Shown: one piece after another, positions 27,638-35,955 of the stretch
Numbering within the stretch: the first letter of the stretch is position 1
Layout: each line of letters begins with the position of its first letter
Source of the DNA: Heliomicrobium undosum
GTDB lineage: Bacteria; Bacillota; Desulfitobacteriia; Heliobacteriales; Heliobacteriaceae
Direction of reading: 5' to 3'
Assembly (NCBI RefSeq): GCF_009877425.1
Contig: NZ_WXEY01000022.1
Location: 1 to 57,012, forward strand
Length of the DNA: 57,012 nt
Made by a program: the position numbers and the translations under genes
Notes under the pieces: model-generated
The model's database searches: none
Seen by the model: only the letters and a program-made list of their open reading frames with translations
Told to the model about the DNA's origin: nothing

Positions 27638-30121
27638 ATGACAGAGTTGTGTTTAAAAAAACCCCTCATCCTGGTCGCCGATGATGATCGCGCTATGCGG
27701 CTCATGGTGCGGCGCGCCTTGGAAAAAGACGGCTACGCTGTTTTGGAAGCCGAGGATGGCGCGGCGGCCCTGGAAGCCTATGAACAGGCAGAGCCAGACA
27801 TCGTCTTGATGGATGTCCTCATGCCGGTGATGGACGGATTTGCCGTTTGCGCGCAGTTGCAGACGTTCCCCCGCCACCGGCGTGTTCCCGTGCTGATGAT
27901 CACCGGCCTTGACGACGACGCCTCCGTAGAAAAGGCCTACCAGTCAGGCGCAACCGACTATATCACCAAACCGATCCACTGGGCCGTGCTCCGGCAGCGG
28001 GTGCGCCGGTTGTTGCAGGCGCAGCATACGGAAAAGGCGCTGAAGGCCCGAGAAACACAACTCAGCGCCGTCGCTTCGGCGCTCGGGGAAGGCCTCATCG
28101 TCCTCGATGCGGAGGGGCGCTTGACCTTTATGAACCCGGAAGCGGAGCGGCTCCTGGGTTGGAACCTGCCCGAACTGCTGGGGAAAAACATTCATCCCAT
28201 CATCCACAACCGTCGTGTGGAAGGCTTGCCTATCGCTGAAGCGGATTGCCCCGTCTTACAAACGATCGGCGTCGGCGAAACCTACCGCAGCGACGAAGAT
28301 TACTTTTCCCGCAAGGATGGCGCTCTCTTTCCCGTATCACTCGTTTCTACCCCGCTGCGTGTCAATGACCGGATCACCGGGGCTGTGGCCGCCTTCCGCG
28401 ACATCAGTGATCGGAAAAAGGTCGAGGAAAGGCTGCTGCTGGCCGCCAAGGTCATTGAGAATACGACAGAAGGCATCATGATCACCGACGCGGGCGGCGT
28501 CATTCAGTCGGTAAACCCGGCCTTTTGCCGATCCACAGGCTACGGCGAATCCGAGGCAATCGGCAACACCCCGCGCATCTTGAAATCAGGGCGCCATGAC
28601 GGGGAATTCTACCGTAAGATGTGGAACGCCTTGCGGGAAACGGGCCAGTGGCAGGGGGAGATCTGGAACCGCCGCAAGAGCGGGGAACTGTACGCCGCCT
28701 GGCTGACGATCAGCGCTATCAAAGACAGCCACGGCCGGACCACCCAGTATGCCGCCGTTTTCAGCGACATCACCGAAGACAAGCGCAACCAGGAACGGAT
28801 CAAACACCAGGCTTACCATGACGCCTTGACCGATTTGCCCAACCGGCTGCTCTTCATCGACCGTCTGACACAGGCGCTTGCCCAGGCGACGCGGAACCGT
28901 CACATGCTCGCCGTCCTCTTTCTCGACCTGGATCGGTTCAAGCAGATCAACGACACCTACGGCCATGCGTTGGGAGACTTGCTGCTGCAAGGTGTGGCGG
29001 GACGCCTGCGGCGGGCTGTCCGCGACAGCGACACGGTGGCGCGCCTCGGCGGCGACGAGTTTACGATCCTGCTGCCGCAGATCGGCAGCGTAGAAGACGC
29101 CGCCAAGGTGGCCCAGAAGATCCTGGCGTCCCTCCGCCAGCCATGGTCATTCGAAGGTATACCGCCCTTCTGCACCACCACCAGCATCGGCATCGCCGTC
29201 TGCCCGACCGACGGGGAAGAGGCGGAGACATTGATGCACAACGCCGACGCGGCCATGTACCGAGCCAAGGAGCAGGGGCGCAACCATTATCAACTCTATA
29301 CACCCGAACTGAATGCCTGGGCCTTTGAACGGCTGGCTATGGAAACCCGCCTTCGCCGCGCTTTGGACCAGGGCGAATTCGTATTGTACTACCAGCCAAA
29401 GGTGGAAGCGGCCACGGGGAACCGGTGCGCTGTCGAGGCATTGATCCGCTGGCAGCACCCCGATCTGGGGCTGGTCTCGCCGATGGAGTTCCTGCGCCTG
29501 GCCGAGGATACGGGGCTGATCGTGCCTATCGGCGAATGGTGCCTGGAGGAAGCCTGCGTCCGCAACAAGGCTTGGCAGGATGCAGGCTTGCCGCCCGTGC
29601 GGATGGCCGTCAACCTGTCGGCGCGCCAGTTTCAACATCCGAATCTGCTCGCCACGGTGAAAAAGGCGCTGCAAAAGAGCGGCTTGCCACCTGCCTGGCT
29701 GGAACTCGAAATCAGCGAGGAAGTCATCCTGTGTTTCGCTGATTTATCCCCCATTGTGCTGGGCGATTTGAAATCGCTCGGCGTAAGCCTGACTATGGAT
29801 CAGTACGGAAAACGCAACAGCCGCATTACGCTATTGCAGAAGTTGCCCATCGACAGGGTGAAAATCGCTGCGCCCCAGGTCGTCGATCTGAGCGCCTGCC
29901 ATGATGCCCGGGAGAGCGTCAAGGCATTGATCGCCCTTGCCCGCAGCCTCGGTCTGCGTGTAGCCGCCGACGGCGTCGGGACGAGAGAACAGTGCGATTT
30001 TCTGACGGCAGCCGGTTGTGACGAGATACAGGGACATCTCTTCAGCGACCCTTTATCGGCTGAGGAGATGGGCCTGAAATTGGGCGACGAAGCAAATCGG
30101 GAGAAGTCACATGAATCATAA
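27638..30121 (+). CDS. REC-PAS-PAS-GGDEF-EAL hybrid c-di-GMP protein
   Basis: An 827-residue cytoplasmic protein. A receiver domain (about 8-125) has phospho-acceptor Asp in VLMDVLMPVMDG and Lys in ITKPIHW. Two PAS domains (about 147-265 and 270-395) come next, then GGDEF (about 400-560) and a C-terminal EAL-like domain (about 580-825). The diguanylate cyclase motif GGDEF (471-475) is intact, with the inhibitory RDSD (RxxD) site five residues before it. The EAL part keeps EAL, the Asn and one Glu, but has DQYGKRNS for DDFGTGYSS and DGVG for EGVE, so phosphodiesterase activity is doubtful. ATG 27638 has AAAGGA 8 bases upstream. Confidence 0.93.
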   Translation: MTELCLKKPLILVADDDRAMRLMVRRALEKDGYAVLEAEDGAAALEAYEQAEPDIVLMDVLMPVMDGFAVCAQLQTFPRHRRVPVLMITGLDDDASVEKAYQSGATDYITKPIHWAVLRQRVRRLLQAQHTEKALKARETQLSAVASALGEGLIVLDAEGRLTFMNPEAERLLGWNLPELLGKNIHPIIHNRRVEGLPIAEADCPVLQTIGVGETYRSDEDYFSRKDGALFPVSLVSTPLRVNDRITGAVAAFRDISDRKKVEERLLLAAKVIENTTEGIMITDAGGVIQSVNPAFCRSTGYGESEAIGNTPRILKSGRHDGEFYRKMWNALRETGQWQGEIWNRRKSGELYAAWLTISAIKDSHGRTTQYAAVFSDITEDKRNQERIKHQAYHDALTDLPNRLLFIDRLTQALAQATRNRHMLAVLFLDLDRFKQINDTYGHALGDLLLQGVAGRLRRAVRDSDTVARLGGDEFTILLPQIGSVEDAAKVAQKILASLRQPWSFEGIPPFCTTTSIGIAVCPTDGEEAETLMHNADAAMYRAKEQGRNHYQLYTPELNAWAFERLAMETRLRRALDQGEFVLYYQPKVEAATGNRCAVEALIRWQHPDLGLVSPMEFLRLAEDTGLIVPIGEWCLEEACVRNKAWQDAGLPPVRMAVNLSARQFQHPNLLATVKKALQKSGLPPAWLELEISEEVILCFADLSPIVLGDLKSLGVSLTMDQYGKRNSRITLLQKLPIDRVKIAAPQVVDLSACHDARESVKALIALARSLGLRVAADGVGTREQCDFLTAAGCDEIQGHLFSDPLSAEEMGLKLGDEANREKSHES

Positions 30122-30638
30122 ACTCAAGATTGCAACATCTGCTATGATCATCCTATTGCTAGGCCTGTCTGGCTGCGCAGCCAATCCCGCTACGAAATTA
30201 AGTCCTAAAGAAAACCGCGTTGCCCAAGGCGAAATCAATACATTGCTGAGATACAAAGGCGCTTACGTGGGGGATAATAGCGCAGTAGGCAACATCATTT
30301 CCATCCTGCCTGCCAACATGTATAACGCAGGATTTCGTTTGGATACAGACAGAGAGCCCTATGGAATTACCGTCAACTATCAAGCAAATCAAAGATTAGG
30401 CCCAGAGGATTATCATCATTTTTGGAGCCAAAACAAACCGGAGGCAGTATTAGAAAAGAACGCAGTTGTATTATTATCTCTTATCCATAATGCAAGCTTC
30501 GTTCAGTTCAATGTACAAGATATAGCGGAGAAATCATGCCGTTTTACTAGAACGGATTTGGAACAAAAATACGGAGGGGCGTTACCGGAGTTATTTAAAG
30601 ATGAGGTTTCGTTAAAAAAACTTTTAAGTGAGTCATAA
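30111..30638 (+). CDS. DUF4825-like lipoprotein
   Basis: A 175-residue protein with a lipoprotein signal (hydrophobic MIILLLGLSGC, lipobox LSGC, about Cys23). The mature part includes NTLLRYKGAYVGDNSAVGNIISIL, here split as NTLLRYKGAYVGDNS and AVGNIISIL, which matches my recollection of DUF4825. It is expected to sit on the outer face of the membrane. It overlaps the c-di-GMP gene by 11 bases with a GGGAGAAG ribosome site, but its codons are clearly more AT-rich than its neighbours, suggesting later acquisition. Function unknown. Confidence 0.7.
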   Translation: MNHKLKIATSAMIILLLGLSGCAANPATKLSPKENRVAQGEINTLLRYKGAYVGDNSAVGNIISILPANMYNAGFRLDTDREPYGITVNYQANQRLGPEDYHHFWSQNKPEAVLEKNAVVLLSLIHNASFVQFNVQDIAEKSCRFTRTDLEQKYGGALPELFKDEVSLKKLLSES

Positions 30639-30666
30639 GAAAAAGGTATCCATATGAAAAAAAGAT

Positions 30667-30706
30667 GGAACCCCGTGCTGTCGTCAGCAACGGGGTTCCG
30701 TTTTTT
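30667..30706. terminator. Terminator between convergent genes
   Basis: A long near-perfect hairpin (GGAACCCCGTGCTG with CAGCAACGGGGTTCC, one bulged A) is followed by GTTTTTT on the plus strand. It stands between the lipoprotein gene and spo0M. Confidence 0.88.
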
Positions 30707-31476
30707 CATGAAAAATCTTCGATAACCTGCTTCAACCGCTCTGCCAGATAGGCTGTCCCTTGGGCGATCTCCTGCTGGCTCAATGACAGGCGGATCCGGG
30801 TTTCATCCATGTCGGCCGCCTCCAGCAACAATCCTGACAGGCCGCGGGCCTTGCGATCGATCTCCAAAAGAAGGTCGATCCCGCCAGATTCGGGGAGATA
30901 GGCCACTTCCAGTTCATCAAGGCTGCGCTGGAAGTGGCGCGTTGGCTTGTATTCAAAGTTTTGAATGAAGGGGACGCCTCGTCCCGCCCGGGACGCCTCG
31001 TTTTTGACTTTGTAAAGGCGGAAGCCCAGTTGATCGATCGCTTCCATCACAGCGGCCATGTTCGGGTGGGGCTGCACCTGCAGGTGGTCTGTATCGGAGG
31101 GATCGATGGCCATGTCTACTTCCAGTTCCGTCTGCACCCAGACAGGGGTGTGACCGATCGAGACTGGGGTGTAGGGGGAGAGGCAGAAGGAGAAGGGGAT
31201 CTCCCGTTCGTCGCCTGGCTGCAGGTCGATGCGCAGGTTGATGTCCACCTTCTGCACCAGGGCGTTCACCGTCACCTTGCGGTCATCGGACTCTGTTTCA
31301 TATTGAGTCATCACCATCAGGCCGATTTTTTCAATCTGCTGCGCCACGCCGCCGCCCTTGATCTGGATGACGCCGCTCACGTCAGAACCGGCCGTCACCG
31401 TCTGCTGATGGAAAATGGCATTGACCTTGGCGCCGCCAATTCCGATGCTGGCCAGAGCTTTTTTGAAAAAACTCAT
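30706..31476 (-). CDS. spo0M: Sporulation-control protein Spo0M
   Basis: A 256-residue arrestin-like beta-sandwich protein starting MSFFKKALASIGIGGAKV, the family N-terminus. Motifs such as IQKVDINLRIDLQPGDE, PVSIGHTPVWVQTELEVDMA and DPSDTDHLQV are typical. Spo0M affects sporulation and cell division in Bacillus by an unsettled mechanism. ATG 31476 has AAGGAGG upstream, so the longer upstream reading of the frame is not used. It converges with the lipoprotein gene. Confidence 0.92.
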   Translation of the reverse strand: MSFFKKALASIGIGGAKVNAIFHQQTVTAGSDVSGVIQIKGGGVAQQIEKIGLMVMTQYETESDDRKVTVNALVQKVDINLRIDLQPGDEREIPFSFCLSPYTPVSIGHTPVWVQTELEVDMAIDPSDTDHLQVQPHPNMAAVMEAIDQLGFRLYKVKNEASRAGRGVPFIQNFEYKPTRHFQRSLDELEVAYLPESGGIDLLLEIDRKARGLSGLLLEAADMDETRIRLSLSQQEIAQGTAYLAERLKQVIEDFS

Positions 31477-31528
31477 CTGCGGTCCTCCTTTTTCATCAAA
31501 ATGGAACTCCCAACCATGTCCTAAATCC

Positions 31529-31557
31529 AGTGTAACCGGAATAGGCCTGTCTATCAA
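31529..31557 (-). promoter_or_regulatory. Sigma-A-like promoter of spo0M
   Basis: On the minus strand, TTGATA (31557-31552), 17-base spacer and TACACT (31534-31529) lie about 50 bases before the start. Confidence 0.5.
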
Positions 31558-31796
31558 CGCTGAAGTAGACAGTGAAGAAAAAATCAAGGCAAAGAAAATA
31601 TGAACCCTATTGCATGATCCGGTTGCTTGTGGGAAGCCAATCCGTTATGATAAAAATGATATCGAATTGGAACACTTGTACCAATCGACGCTTCTTTCTG
31701 AGTCAGTCGTTTGCGTCCTGCATTCTGCGTATCTGGAGAGTCCAAAATGTAACATATCAAACAATTTACCGTATCATTACATTTTTTCGACGGGCG

Positions 31797-33233
31797 ATGA
31801 TGGCGATGAACTTAAGCGAAAAACTGCAGATCTTATCGACGGCGGCTAAATACGATGTCTCCTGTTCCTCCAGCGGCAGCAACCGGGGGAGGAAGGCGGG
31901 CGCCATCGGCAGCACCGCTTCTTCCGGCATCTGCCACAGCTGGTCTGACGATGGACGCTGCATCTCCCTGCTCAAAGTCCTCTTCTCCAACGTCTGCTGT
32001 TATGACTGCTCCTTCTGTGTCAACCGCGTCTCCAACGACGTTCCCCGGGCTTCCTTTACGCCCGACGAATTGGCCGATCTGACGATCAACTTTTACCGCC
32101 GCAACTACATCGAAGGGCTCTTCCTCAGTTCCGCCATCGAGAAGGGGCCGGACCACACGATGGAGCAACTGGTGCGGACCGTCCGCAAGTTGCGTAACGA
32201 ATACCGCTTTAACGGATACATCCACTTAAAGGCCATTCCTGGCGCAGACAGCCGGCTCATTGCCGAGGCCGGTTCCCTCGTCGACCGCATGAGCGTCAAC
32301 ATCGAACTGCCCACCAGTGAAGGCTTGCGACGCCTCGCTCCCCAGAAAAAAAAGGAAAACATCCTTAGGCCGATGGGGCAGATCACCGGCGCCATCACTC
32401 AGAACCGGGAGGAGCGACGGCAGTTTCGCCGGACGCCCGCCTTCGTCCCGGCAGGCCAGAGCACCCAACTGATCATCGGGGCGACCCCCGAATCAGACAG
32501 GCAGATTTTCACCCTCGCCGAGGGCCTCTACCGCAAGTTCCAACTGAAGCGCGTCTACTACTCGGCCTATGTCCCTGTCAGCGTCGATCCGCGCCTGCCT
32601 TCGCTGCCGGCGCCGCCCCTGTTGCGGGAGCACCGGCTCTACCAGGCCGACTGGCTGCTGCGCTTTTACGACTTTCAGGCCGATGAGATTGTCGACGCCG
32701 ACAACCCAAACCTGGACCTGGAATTGGACCCCAAGACCGGCTGGGCGCTGCGCCACCTCGGCTTTTTCCCCGTCGAGATCAACCGCGCCGACTACCGCAC
32801 CCTCCTGCGTGTGCCTGGCATCGGCGTCAAGTCGGCCAAGCGCATCCTCGCGGCCCGGCGGGTGGGACGGATCCAGTTTGAGCACCTAGGGCGGATGGGC
32901 GTCGTCATGAAGCGGGCGCGCTACTTCGTCACCTGCAACGGCAGGTATTACGGCGAAATCGGGCCGGATGCGGCCAGCCTCCGGCAGCAGTTGGTGATGC
33001 CGGAGCGGGGGGCGATTAAAGGAATGGCTGGCGGGGAACAGTTGACGTTATTTGGAGAAGAGATGGGGGCGGGATTGGCGATGCCGGCGCTGGAGACTCC
33101 GACTACGCTGATGCTTCCGGCAAGTCCAAAAGTCACTGCCGACACGTCATTATCACCAGGTCTTGCCTACCCGGCGCTGTTTTTGCCCGCTCCCGTTGAG
33201 GATCAGTGGTCGATGGTGACGGGGGATTTATAG
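31797..33233 (+). CDS. Radical-SAM DNA modification/repair-type protein
   Basis: A 478-residue protein. It starts with the family-like NLSEKLQILSTAAKYDVSCS and has the radical-SAM motif C-CYD-C-SF-C (CxxxCxxC) near residue 65. A radical-SAM barrel and a helix-hairpin-helix DNA-binding motif (RVPGIGVKSAKRILAAR, about residue 340) follow. This layout matches the family named putative DNA modification/repair radical SAM protein (TIGR03916). Its usual partner (TIGR03915) is not adjacent. The start could be 31797, 31800 or 31806; no strong ribosome site is present. The C-terminal 70 residues are low-complexity. Confidence 0.82.
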   Translation: MMAMNLSEKLQILSTAAKYDVSCSSSGSNRGRKAGAIGSTASSGICHSWSDDGRCISLLKVLFSNVCCYDCSFCVNRVSNDVPRASFTPDELADLTINFYRRNYIEGLFLSSAIEKGPDHTMEQLVRTVRKLRNEYRFNGYIHLKAIPGADSRLIAEAGSLVDRMSVNIELPTSEGLRRLAPQKKKENILRPMGQITGAITQNREERRQFRRTPAFVPAGQSTQLIIGATPESDRQIFTLAEGLYRKFQLKRVYYSAYVPVSVDPRLPSLPAPPLLREHRLYQADWLLRFYDFQADEIVDADNPNLDLELDPKTGWALRHLGFFPVEINRADYRTLLRVPGIGVKSAKRILAARRVGRIQFEHLGRMGVVMKRARYFVTCNGRYYGEIGPDAASLRQQLVMPERGAIKGMAGGEQLTLFGEEMGAGLAMPALETPTTLMLPASPKVTADTSLSPGLAYPALFLPAPVEDQWSMVTGDL

Positions 33234-33337
33234 GGGCCGTCGGATAAGGGGACGGCGGCCTTCGAAAAAGGGGGCGGCCATGAAGGAATTGTCCTCTTCA
33301 TCGCGAACATACTAACCTGTAAACCGAATATGTCTGG

Positions 33338-33501
33338 GAACAGGTCACCTGTCCGGAGGACAGGTGTGAAAAGGGAAGCCGGTGCAATACCGGCGCGGTC
33401 CCGCCACTGTGAGAGGGAGGCCCCCCGTGCGATGTCACTGGCGCGATGCCGGGAAGACGCGGAGGCGGCTCATGATCTCGAGCCAGGAGACCTGCCTGTT
33501 C
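33338..33501 (+). promoter_or_regulatory. Cobalamin riboswitch 1
   Basis: A B12-riboswitch aptamer. P1 pairs GAACAG (33338) with CTGTTC (33496). The conserved segments are GTGAAAAGGGAAGCCGGTGCAA, here as GAAAAGGGAA and GCCGGTGCAAT, then GCGGTCCCGCCACTGTG (L5) and the B12 box GCCAGGAGACCTGCCTGTTC. A downstream CACTGCCAGTG could supply the kissing loop. The final motif CCTACG...GGATAGGGAGGTG recurs after riboswitch 2. Binding of a cobalamin should favour the terminator at 33597. Confidence 0.95.
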
Positions 33502-33596
33502 TGACACTGCCAGTGTACCTACGCGGATAGGGAGGTGGTCTGCTTTGCCGTTCATGCATTGCCGTCTTGGGATGCGTCACGGCCCGAGTGAACCAT

Positions 33597-33624
33597 GACC
33601 TTAGCCGAAAGGCTGAGGTTTTTT
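33597..33624 (+). terminator. Riboswitch-1 controlled terminator
   Basis: An 8-bp stem (CCTTAGCC with GGCTGAGG, GAAA loop) is followed by TTTTTT, located 96 bases after aptamer 1 and before aptamer 2. Confidence 0.88.
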
Positions 33625-33694
33625 GCGTTCCAAGGGCGGATAAGGCATTTTTTCTGTTCCTTCCTCATAGGAAAGGAATGACAACTGAATCATG

Positions 33695-33861
33695 CGAACA
33701 GGTCGCCGCCCGAAGGGCAGGCGTGAAAAGGGAAGTCCGGTGCAATGCCGGCGCGGTCCCGCCACTGTAAGGGTGTGATGAGGCTCTTCCATGTCACTGG
33801 CAGCATGCTGCCGGGAAGACAGAGCCCCAGATGACCCCGAGCCAGGAGACCTGCCTGTTCG
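33695..33861 (+). promoter_or_regulatory. Cobalamin riboswitch 2
   Basis: A second full aptamer in tandem. P1 pairs CGAACAGG (33695) with CCTGTTCG. GTGAAAAGGGAAGTCCGGTG, GCGGTCCCGCCACTGTAAG and GCCAGGAGACCTGCCTGTTC are present. It is closely similar to riboswitch 1 in the core but different in peripheral stems, so it is not a recent exact duplication. It controls the terminator at 33950. Confidence 0.95.
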
Positions 33862-33949
33862 TGATCACCGGTCGAACCTACGGAGGATAGGGAGGTGATG
33901 AAGGCGAAAGGCGCATTCGCAGGCGCTTGGCGTGCTGTTCATCATTCTG

Positions 33950-33976
33950 CCCCCAGTCGATCGGCTGGGGGTTTTT
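33950..33976 (+). terminator. Riboswitch-2 controlled terminator
   Basis: A 7-bp GC-rich stem (CCCCCAG with CTGGGGG, 8-base loop) is followed by TTTTT. It stands about 100 bases before the first coding sequence of the operon. Confidence 0.85.
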
Positions 33977-34072
33977 GCATGTCCGATTCATTCCATTTGT
34001 CGACTAGGCGATTTCGATCTAACTGCGCAATTCTCGCGCAACCGCCAGCGACACACAAAAGGAGGACACACC

Positions 34073-35140
34073 ATGTTATACCCTGGCGTCACTACCGGGA
34101 TTGGAAGTCTGCCTCATGGTGATGTAGAAAGCGCCATGGCGGTCATCCGCCACTTTTGCCCGGAGCTGCCCCATTGGCCCCAACTGCATCTAAAGTATGC
34201 CGGCGACAGTCTACTGGCTGCCGCGCTATCGCCTTTGCAACGGGTAGAGCTGATCACAGGAAAAACCAACGGCTATCCGGTGATCGACACAAGAGCCGAT
34301 AGCTTCCCCGATGCCTTGTCCGCTTTCTATGAGGCTTACGAGAACGAGGCGGCCTGTTGGATCCACCTCCATGAAGAGTCTCCCTTTCATATCGATCAAG
34401 ATAGTTACCTGGCCTTCAAATCGACGATCACCGATGCGCCTCGCCAGTGGCCTGACGTGGCCGCCCTCCAAGGTGAGATCCTCGGCCCGCTCACGCTGGC
34501 TTTGAATGTCGTCGATGGCAAAGGGCGCGCCGTGATGCATGAGCGTCTCTTATGGGATGTTCTCTGCAAGAACTGCGCCATGAACGCCGCCTGGCAGGTC
34601 AAGGACCTGCGCAGAACGGGGCATCCCGTGCTGTTGATGATCGATGAGCCGGCGATGATCGGATTTGACGATTGTGATCAGGATTCGTTAACGGCGCATG
34701 ACCTGCAAAGAGGCATGGAGGAAATCATCGTGGCCATCAAACGCATGGGCGGCCTGGCCGGCATCCATGTCTGCGGGCCTGCCGATGGATCCATCCTCTT
34801 CGCCAGCGGCGCTGATGTGGTGGGATTTGACGCCTATCGCTCCATCGATACCCTTACCCGTCATATCCCGGAACTGATCGCCTTTCTCGAACGGGGCGGC
34901 TGGCTGGCCTGGGGGATCGTGCCGGTCACCGGCGCCTTTGCCCATGAAACCGCCCTTTCCCTGACGCAGCGGCTCCACCAGCAGATCGATGAGTTGACGC
35001 GCTTGGGCGTTCCGGAGGCGTTGCTCCTGCGGCAGACGGCGCTCACCCCGGCTTGCGGCGCAGGAAGTCTATCCGAGGAAGAGGCGGAAGCGGTGTACGG
35101 TCGGCTGCGCGAGGTGTCGACGCTCTGGGGTTGGTATTAA
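34073..35140 (+). CDS. MetE-like (UROD/MetE superfamily) methyltransferase
   Basis: A 355-residue single-domain TIM-barrel protein of the cobalamin-independent methionine-synthase/uroporphyrinogen-decarboxylase superfamily. It has the N-terminal TGIGSLPHGD, MIDEPAMIGFD, the zinc-ligand motif IHVCG and a distal Cys in LTPACGAGS. It corresponds to the C-terminal catalytic half of MetE only, like the short core-MetE proteins that take methyl groups from a corrinoid protein. B12-riboswitch control fits an enzyme needed when B12 is scarce. AAAAGGAGGACAC precedes ATG 34073. The exact methyl donor is unknown. Confidence 0.75.
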   Translation: MLYPGVTTGIGSLPHGDVESAMAVIRHFCPELPHWPQLHLKYAGDSLLAAALSPLQRVELITGKTNGYPVIDTRADSFPDALSAFYEAYENEAACWIHLHEESPFHIDQDSYLAFKSTITDAPRQWPDVAALQGEILGPLTLALNVVDGKGRAVMHERLLWDVLCKNCAMNAAWQVKDLRRTGHPVLLMIDEPAMIGFDDCDQDSLTAHDLQRGMEEIIVAIKRMGGLAGIHVCGPADGSILFASGADVVGFDAYRSIDTLTRHIPELIAFLERGGWLAWGIVPVTGAFAHETALSLTQRLHQQIDELTRLGVPEALLLRQTALTPACGAGSLSEEEAEAVYGRLREVSTLWGWY

Positions 35141-35898
35141 TGATACCGGTGACGCCGGCGCCGGGAAGCTGGCGTGCCCTCCTCCCTGGACTGCGCGGTC
35201 GCCTCGAAAAAGAGTGCATCCTCATCGCCGCCGATACATCCTGGCGCTGTGTCAGTTCAGGCATCCTCGGCGGGGGGATCAACGAAAAACGGTTTTTTGT
35301 CAACCGGCAGGTGCACAAAGATTATGATGACCGCCAGCCGCAACGCGAGATGATCGCTTTTCTCACGGGCGCTTTCCCCGATTGCCCCATCGACCAAACG
35401 ACTGCGTTGATGACAGCCGCCTGGGTCTCCCAGGCGGCTTGGATGCAGAACCGCTGCGGCGACATCGGCCTCTCCGTGGTGGTGACAGCCGGTGTGAGCA
35501 ACGCCTGCGCCGCCGGTGTCACCCCCTGCTGGGAAGGGACGCCAGGAACCGGGACGATCAACATCATGGCTTTTCTGGATCATCACCTCACAGACGGGGC
35601 GCTGATCAACGCCGTGCAGACCATCACAGAAGCCAAAAGCCGGGTACTACGGGAATTGCGTATCTGTTGCGCCCAGACAGGCGACTGGGCGACCGGGACA
35701 GGGACCGACGCTGTGGTGGTGGCCGCCCGGCCTGGCGGTGAGCCGCTGGAGTATGCCGGGCCGACGACACGGCTTGGCGCCTTGCTAGCCGTCACCGCCG
35801 GCGCAGCCGTGCGGCAGGCTGTTCAAGCCTACTTGAGCGCAACAGGCCGCCGCGAGCCGAAAGCGAAGGAAGCGAAGCAAACGAAGGAAAGGACATAA
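35140..35898 (+). CDS. cbiZ: Adenosylcobinamide amidohydrolase CbiZ
   Basis: A 252-residue CbiZ-family protein. It has the hallmark SVVVTAGVSNACAAG, with GTINIMAFLDHHLTDGALINA, here as GTINIMAFLDHH, and AVVVAARPGG. CbiZ cleaves the nucleotide loop side of (pseudo)cobalamin or adenosylcobinamide to give adenosylcobyric acid. Imported corrinoids can thus be rebuilt with the preferred lower ligand. The ATG overlaps the upstream stop by one base (TAATG), showing coupled translation and putting it under the tandem riboswitches. In archaea CbiZ is a salvage enzyme linked to B12 import, as the operon here suggests. Confidence 0.9.
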   Translation: MIPVTPAPGSWRALLPGLRGRLEKECILIAADTSWRCVSSGILGGGINEKRFFVNRQVHKDYDDRQPQREMIAFLTGAFPDCPIDQTTALMTAAWVSQAAWMQNRCGDIGLSVVVTAGVSNACAAGVTPCWEGTPGTGTINIMAFLDHHLTDGALINAVQTITEAKSRVLRELRICCAQTGDWATGTGTDAVVVAARPGGEPLEYAGPTTRLGALLAVTAGAAVRQAVQAYLSATGRREPKAKEAKQTKERT

Positions 35899-35955
35899 AC
35901 GGGATTCAGGCAAAAACACAGGGTCGAAAACACAGCTAGATGAACGAAAGGATGG

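Noticed and set aside
33895-34122. 75-codon frame after riboswitch 2
   Set aside because: It begins on the conserved GGAGGTG riboswitch tail, passes through the terminator hairpin and has no recognisable sequence; possible leader peptide only.
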